Shown here piece after piece: positions 58,289 to 64,000 of a DNA stretch of 64,000 nt (position 1 is its first letter; every line of letters begins with the position of its first letter). Below the pieces are notes generated by a model that saw only the letters and a list, made by a program, of their open reading frames with translations, did not search any database and was not told where the DNA came from. Made by a program: the position numbers and the translations under genes. This DNA comes from Clonostachys chloroleuca (Eukaryota; Ascomycota; Sordariomycetes; Hypocreales; Bionectriaceae), in the NCBI GenBank assembly GCA_037952775.1, contig JBANAY010000003.1:9672001-9736000 (forward strand), read 5' to 3'.

Positions 58289-61166
58289 TAACGGATGTTT
58301 GCCGACATTTCCTGGACACGCAGGATCTTCGAGCACCAGCTTTCCTTCTGACCTCGTGATCGAAACCGAAGAGTCAGAATATCAGTGCCCTCATCGCCGC
58401 TCCAGTGTATCCTAAAGGCAAGCGGGCCTGCCAACAGCCGAAGATTAGTATATGACCTGTTTCATTTAGTCGTGGCAATTTCCTCTAAGATTTGCTTACC
58501 ATCTGTACTACTATCAATCTTCTTAATGTCTCTGGCCCAGATCCGCCCACGTAGTGCCAGCACGCGTTTTCCAGCAGGACCATCAACTTCTCTCACACAT
58601 AAGAAAAAATTTTCTCGAACAGGTACACCTTATACTGCAAAGAGAGGAGTTGTCAGCTAGGAACCCAACCAAAAAGCATTTCAGTTGGTCACATACCGTC
58701 TTGGTTGTGTCTTTCGCTCTGTTGTCAGATCGCCCTCTCAGTGAGTCGTGGGCAATAAGTTCACCGAAATTGTCAATGCGATAGCCCCTCCAATCCACCA
58801 TGCGAGATTTCAGATCAGCCAGAGCATCACGCATATCTGCCTTTTCTGTCGCCTTGTATGCCTTTTCTAGGACGTTCTTGACCGCAACTTTCCCATTTGC
58901 GAGATTTTCCACCTGCCAAGGCTGGAACTCGTCGGTGGACATTAGATCAAACTCCTAGAAACAATCATAAATTAGCCTTTGAAACGAGTTGAGAGGGTAA
59001 GGCTGAATATTACATACACGGAAGAAATCTTGGTACTTGCGGAGTTGATCATGTAGCGTCATAATACGCCGGACGCACTTCATCACAGTGCTCCTCTCGC
59101 TTTGCTGCTCTGAACTGTCCAGCCTATGGGAGCGCTGCCTCAACTCTCTAGCATTGTCATCCTCCAGGGAGATGAACTCGGCGTAGGTATCGCTGCCCTC
59201 AGACCATGTGAGGAATGGAGTACCCCACTCTTGTGAGTTGCGCGGCTTTGTGATTTGTGCTTCAATGTCAAGCAAGAAGCGAGCCTCAAAGTGGATGATG
59301 ATTTTCAGCGTTTCAAATGCTGTGAGGAGCTTATGGGAGAGTGGTTCGGCCTCCTGCAGCACATCTTTGATCTCCAGCAGATCTCCCAAGTCGAGAAAGT
59401 ACCTTCTCTGTTGAATGACGAATGTCTCAAGATGGGCTTGCAACGGCGTCATTTCTGTGATTTCAGGTAAATTGAACTCTCTGCGGACGACGGGGCGGAC
59501 TAATCCTCGAGACATGAGTTGGGATAATACTAGCTCAATTCCTGAGAGAAACTATGCCAAGTCAGACTGGGACCGTTCGCGACCAAATCGCACGATGAGT
59601 CGTTTAAAACGCAACTGACTTACTCTAAGATAACCAAGATAATCATCTCCCATCAAATCGTTAAGGATGAAGAACTCGTATATGTCAAAGCCAAACTCTT
59701 TACATAGCTTAAAGAATAGCGGTACAGTGTATGGAACGCCCCCAGGTCTCGGTGTGACCATCTTGAAGCGAGAATCAAGCTTATTGAAGAGCCAGAAGAG
59801 AGGCCACCCCTCGCGGAAAATCGACACGAGTTCTTCCATTGGGTTTGTGGCTCTCAACTCGAAGGCATATGATGATATGGCTTCGGCAAACCCGAGAAGC
59901 TGGTATAGCTGTGATTTGATGGCGAGGCAGTTGTGAAAGATAGATGTACCATGACAATACATTCGATGCAATATCTCCAAGCCAGAAGTAAGTATTTGCT
60001 CACGAGTAGGCGAAGTAACTGATGGTACGGGAGTGACAGGCGGCTCATCGACTTGCTCATCGACTTGCTCAACGACAGTTGGTAAAGCAGAACCTACACG
60101 CGAGCCTTCGCCCTCTGTCGCAAAGGGACTGTAAGGGGGAGGTGGATAAGACGGAGGGGAGCTAAAGTTGTAATGCTGAGGGTTTGTAATATCATCAGCG
60201 AACAGTGGGAGCGCAATAACGGATATCGCCGACGCCTGCCCTTGGCTAGAGTCAGATAACGAGGACCAGGGCCTTCGAAAGGAGCTGCGCATGGAGAAGT
60301 CCATGGACTCTCGGTTTGCGCGTCGGTAGGGGCCAGAGTAAGCAAGGTCTGCTTCGAAATTGAATGATGAGGCTGAGATGGGAGACAAAAACCCGGATCG
60401 TGACTGGTCTTCAAGTCCAGGTAGAGCTGCGCCATGGTCTGTGAACGAATCGAGCCTTGAGGGGGTGATGGGTGACGCTGGCAATGGCCAGTTCTCATCA
60501 TCGGGCTTTCTCGAAGAGAGGTAGCCCTTTTTTGCTCTTAGGTTCTCAATATCAAAACTATTGTCGGCGGCCAAGATACGGCGCATGACATCGAAATTCT
60601 CGTCCATCAGACTATCCACATTGGTTGTGAGCTGGATGCGATGTTGAGCGCCCTCAAAATGTGAATCTCTATCCACCGAAGTTAATGATCGCCCCCTCGT
60701 ATAACTTAATAGGGCGTTGATGAGCCACTTACGATCGCAGAATTGCAAGAATCATGGAGGTAGATTGCTCAAATGCGGCAAGCCTTTTCTGCAAGAGTTC
60801 TAATCTTTTCTCCTTGCCCGGCCAATTGGGATGCGCCTTCAACGGCAGCTTGACATCAGCCAACGGAGGACATTCAATATCCTGGGCTGCTGTTTCCAGC
60901 TCTGAGAAGATAATGACGCCATCGGTGAGTACTGCGACAATCTGGTGGGTTTGCAACTGGGATGGCTTGACAACATCAAGCTTTTTTATTGTCCTGCTGA
61001 GGCGCGAGAGCACATACCCAGTAGCCTGGATATTTTTGAGCAACTGAACCAGAACTTCTGGAACATTTTTGGTTGCGCTTTCGACATGCTCTCTAATTAC
61101 TTTCTCGAGTTCCGCCGCTGCCTTCCCCAGTCCCGCAATGGAGTTGGTGACACTGAGGGGGTCCAT
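58289..61166 (-). pseudogene. Cdc24-like RhoGEF fused to a STAND-type N-terminal domain, interrupted
   Basis: From ATG 61166: residues 1-145 (MDPLSVTNSIAGLGKAAAEL...) look like the fungal N-terminal domain of STAND proteins. Across intron 60727 region follow a Ser/Pro-rich linker, a Cdc24 calponin-like segment (MEELVSIFREGWPLFWLFNK), a DH domain (FVIQQRRYFLDLGDL ... HFEARFLLDIEA ... EWGTPFL) and a PH domain (VDWRGYRIDNFGELI, YKVYLFEKI, LCVREVDG, HWSGDEGTDILTLRF). DH/PH modules activate Rho/Cdc42 GTPases. Defects are in the PH domain: a T6 run (A6 at 58604-58609, plus strand) breaks frame, and TGA at 58462-58464 (CGA expected) interrupts it; the frame then runs to TAG 58289. Confidence 0.68.
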
Positions 61167-62814
61167 TGCGTTTGATCTAGACGTTCACTTACGATCGGCA
61201 GTGCAGTCAGAGTGGTATCCATGTGTTGCTACAATGCGCACCAGCATGCCTGGTAAGCAGCAGCATCAGGCATCAGATCATTCTTTTCGCAGAAGGGTAA
61301 AGGGATCAAGGAAGAGAATGGAAGAGGGGCGACCAACATGTGCGGTGCCCTGCCTTTGCTCCCCGCCCATGGTTCGCTCGGTCCTCCGCCATCGAGACAA
61401 CAGCACAATCCTCGATCCTCCAGGTCTGACCTGACGGAACACAAAGAGCTCTGGAAGGTCTGCCCCTGACTGGTGCAGGCCGTCAGCGGCTGCTCATTGG
61501 TGCAAAGAAGGGCCATTCGTGCGGATGAGCTTCCCGGTCAGGTTGTTCCCCACCACGTGTGTCCAACAGCTTAACTAGCATGCTGTTTGTCTCGGGGAAT
61601 GGATCGATTCTCGGGTCCAAGGCACGGTAGAATCGGCCTCGACGTGCTGCTGGCGTGAGAAGCCCAATAGCTTATCAATAGATGGGGCAACAAGCAGCTG
61701 TTCCAGCAAGCAGTGCCAGCAGACAGGCCCAGGCTTTGCGTCTGGTGCTTAGCTCTTCAATCATCGCCCGGGATGCTTACTCACACGACTGTGATTCCGA
61801 CGCAGGGCATACATGTATGCATGTTCCAGGTTGGTCCCCACCAACTAAAGTAGGGTCCGTCCGTTCCCAGGCATTATTTGCTACTGTTGCCTGCGCGAAC
61901 CACTACTCAGCTCACTCAGCTGCCTGTCTTAAGCTTCTCATTGTCCTTTGAGTTTGGAACAGCCTCAATAGTCGCCCCGCTGCTCCAGGTCTCTCCAATA
62001 GATCCCAATCTAGTAGAGACGGCGCAAGGCAACCGGCTGTCAATCCACTTTGCGGAGAATGACATTACGAGAAAGCTGCCAAGCGTCCTCTAAATCCCTG
62101 ACAACACGAGATCTCATATGGCTAATGCCGTCGAGCTGCTAAGGCGGATTTTACCACTGGCCTGACGTCGGCCGCTAATACGAAGATCGGTAAATCTTGA
62201 TTTTTAATGCTCTTGAAAACAAACTAACGAGTGCTTATTGGCGTTTATTCTCAATACGGTCGTCGTTTACCACGGTCGATGTGAGAACCATTCATGTTGT
62301 CTCGCCTCGGGATGTAGGGTAGGGCATATGTCGACGGCTTCAATTGTAGATGACAGCGCCACCACTCAGCATGGAAAAATGACCAGAAGTTATGTGTACA
62401 TGTTTTCGAAAAAGCAGGTTTCTTCATTGGAACAAAATTAACTCGATGGCGCCGCAATAAGTGCAAAATGTAGAATAAAAAAATGTGGCTATCTATATAC
62501 TGAAGCGTTTGCTCTCCTTTTGGGATGCCAATTTATCACCAGGTTCGAAGGAGTCGTGAGAGATGGAAAAACCCCTTACGATAAGAAGTATTGATACGCG
62601 CAGACATACTGGACATTTGATTCTGTTGGCGAAAGAGGAGTTTAGGACTTAAGAGCCAAGACAAACGAAAATTCAGCTCTCCTCAGCATGCCCATCAAGA
62701 AAAAAAAATTTATGCTGACTAGGGGAGAAGCTGCGTGAAAGACTAAAGAAATTATGTATTGATCGCTTGAAAGGTATCTACTGCTTATATTAATGATTCA
62801 TATATGAAGATAAA
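61167..62814. other. 1.6-kb region without supported gene
   Basis: Contains the GEF promoter and the 3' flank of the proline-rich gene. No RNA gene or repeat recognised. Confidence 0.5.
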
Positions 62815-64000
62815 TTACTCGTACTTGGGTGGAGGCGGCCCAGGTCTATCTCCCCAGTAGCTCTCGCCATCGCCACGGCCGTCTGTCGACTTGACGCACT
62901 GAGGGTGCTCATAAGCATCCACAGTTCCAAACGGCCACATGGGGATGAGGCAGACCTCGTCCACACCGCAAGGAGGGCATCGTTTGAAGCTAGCCCACCC
63001 GAGGTAGTTCAACAAGGACTGCAGTGTGCCGACTGCAGTTGGGAGAGCATAATCTTCATTCTGCTGAGCCACGAGAGAAATATCGCGGACCTTGAACAGT
63101 GTAGTGCAAATCTGTGACAAGACCTCTTCAAACGCGGAGTAGATAAGCCCATCGGCCGTGGTCTTTGGTTTGATCGGTTGCAAGTACAGCCTGCTGCAGC
63201 GGGAGATGCTGGCAGAGTTATCCAGGCTCTTCTCTTCAGTGGAATAGTCGATGAAAGTGTCCAGCAGGAAGTTTGCTTCGTCCGCAATGCGCTTGGATGA
63301 AGTTCCTTTCTGTGTCATGAACTGGAGCCTCTCCGCATATCGCTTGACGACAAGATCTGCAACATCCTGCCAGTTTATTATTGGGGCCTTTCCGTCCAAT
63401 CGTTCCTTGACAACGTCCCCGACAATTCCCCGAATATGCTTGAGCTCATCATCAGAGAGGTTGGTAAGTCGTGGCAGATCCGGACGCTTGGGGTCGGGAT
63501 TCGTCAAGTTGACAGGGAAGAAATAGGCAGATACCATGGACGAATAGTCCAAAATCGTGCGAGTCGAGCCAATGCCATCGTATCTGTTTGAGATTCCACG
63601 TAGGAACTCGAAGCTCGAGATGCTTCCCCCTGGGCCGTTCCCTGGGCCGTGACCGGGGCCACGACCGGGGTGCTTTCCAGGCGAGGTTCCAGATTCACCT
63701 CCTGGGCGGCGAGGAGGATGTCCTGGCCATGGTTTCGGACCTCTTGGTGGCGGGTACTCAGATCCATCTTCAGGGCGTCGGGGCGGACCAGGCCAGGGCC
63801 AATGCCCAGGCGGTGGATGTTCGGGTCTATCCCCGGGGCGGCGCGGGGGATGTTCTGGACGTGGCCCAGGGCCATGTGGTGGTGGGTATTGAGGCTCGTC
63901 TTTAGATTGACGTGGAGGAGGTCCGGGCCAAGATCTGGTGCTTCCTTCAGCTGGATTTTCAGGCACGTCTTCAGGACGGCCATGGGGGTGTCTGGGCCGT
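62815..64000 (-). CDS. Proline/glycine-rich unknown protein, 5' end outside window
   Basis: Open frame from the right edge to TAA/TAG at 62815, about 390 codons visible. A low-complexity part (PPPRQSKDEPQYPPP, RPEHPPRRPGD, PGRGPGHGPGNGPGG units) leads into a globular C-terminal domain of about 260 residues (ILDYSSMVSAYFFPVNLTN, DLPRLTNLSDDELKHIRGIV, DVADLVVKRYAERLQFM) known as a conserved hypothetical in Eurotiales. Cys-containing tail CPPCGVDEVCLIPMWPFG hints at secretion or a membrane lumen. The M at 63966 is really GTG; upstream sequence remains open, so the start lies beyond 64000. Confidence 0.7.
   Translation of the reverse strand, partial: RPRHPHGRPEDVPENPAEGSTRSWPGPPPRQSKDEPQYPPPHGPGPRPEHPPRRPGDRPEHPPPGHWPWPGPPRRPEDGSEYPPPRGPKPWPGHPPRRPGGESGTSPGKHPGRGPGHGPGNGPGGSISSFEFLRGISNRYDGIGSTRTILDYSSMVSAYFFPVNLTNPDPKRPDLPRLTNLSDDELKHIRGIVGDVVKERLDGKAPIINWQDVADLVVKRYAERLQFMTQKGTSSKRIADEANFLLDTFIDYSTEEKSLDNSASISRCSRLYLQPIKPKTTADGLIYSAFEEVLSQICTTLFKVRDISLVAQQNEDYALPTAVGTLQSLLNYLGWASFKRCPPCGVDEVCLIPMWPFGTVDAYEHPQCVKSTDGRGDGESYWGDRPGPPPPKYE

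Noticed and set aside
6698..58464. Reassigned stop codons or a general readthrough code
   Set aside because: All three stop types occur internally, and TAA, TAG and TGA all end intact genes in the window; no TGA-CTA readthrough context.
1..64000. tRNA, rRNA or CRISPR features
   Set aside because: No tRNA-like box pairs or regular spaced repeats were seen on reading; CRISPR is not expected in a fungal nuclear genome.

Overview
The window looks like nuclear DNA of a filamentous ascomycete, most likely Eurotiales (Aspergillus/Penicillium type). Genes carry 1-7 short introns of about 50-85 nt (GT-AG, one GC-AG), and the gene types are typical of the group: Zn2Cys6 and OrsD-type regulators, PL9 pectate lyase, fungal rvt reverse transcriptase, PD-(D/E)XK-like and STAND-type proteins. 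Exons were joined by hand from consensus splice sites and frame continuity. No database search was possible.

Left part (1-16 kb), a catabolic-looking cluster: aldehyde dehydrogenase (518-2340), zinc alcohol dehydrogenase of the aryl/allylic alcohol type (3152-4671, minus), a linalool dehydratase/isomerase (Ldi)-family protein with an added membrane region (5253-7696), an AMP-dependent acyl-CoA ligase (8401-10488, minus), an OrsD-finger plus fungal regulatory-domain protein (11153-12634, minus), an FAD monooxygenase (13093-14663) and a small membrane protein (minus). Together these give the order linalool -> geraniol -> geranial -> geranic acid -> geranyl-CoA, known from the bacterial Ldi/GeoA/GeoB route. 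The promoters of the four enzyme genes share the 7-mer CGGACCG, twice per control region, at about -150/-170 and -380/-390 from the start codons. This is the best candidate for an undescribed system. Ldi, the regulator and the monooxygenase all carry in-frame stops or frame breaks, so the cluster may be decaying in this strain.

Middle (16-36 kb): an intact single-copy-type cellular reverse transcriptase (rvt), a multi-pass membrane protein, a 2-oxoglutarate/Fe(II) oxygenase, a Zn2Cys6 protein facing a separate fungal_trans regulator, a tartrate/D-malate dehydrogenase-like enzyme, a GPI-type sorbosone dehydrogenase-like protein and a large AAA ATPase.

Right part (36-64 kb): gene-poor, AT-richer DNA with scattered accessory genes: PL9 pectate lyase, a second 2OG oxygenase, an ankyrin protein, a small unknown protein, a broken NmrA-like gene followed by a poly(A) tract, an M43 metalloprotease with an internal TAG, a quinone-reductase-like MDR, an unknown basic-tail protein, a Nudix hydrolase, a MITE-like element, a broken PD-(D/E)XK-like gene, a broken Cdc24-like RhoGEF fused to a STAND-type N-terminus, and a proline-rich gene running off the right edge.

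Six genes carry in-frame stops. Most of the frame shifts are consistent with loss of one base in a homopolymer. Either this is an accessory region in decay, or part of the damage is assembly error. Reads or RNA-seq would separate the two.
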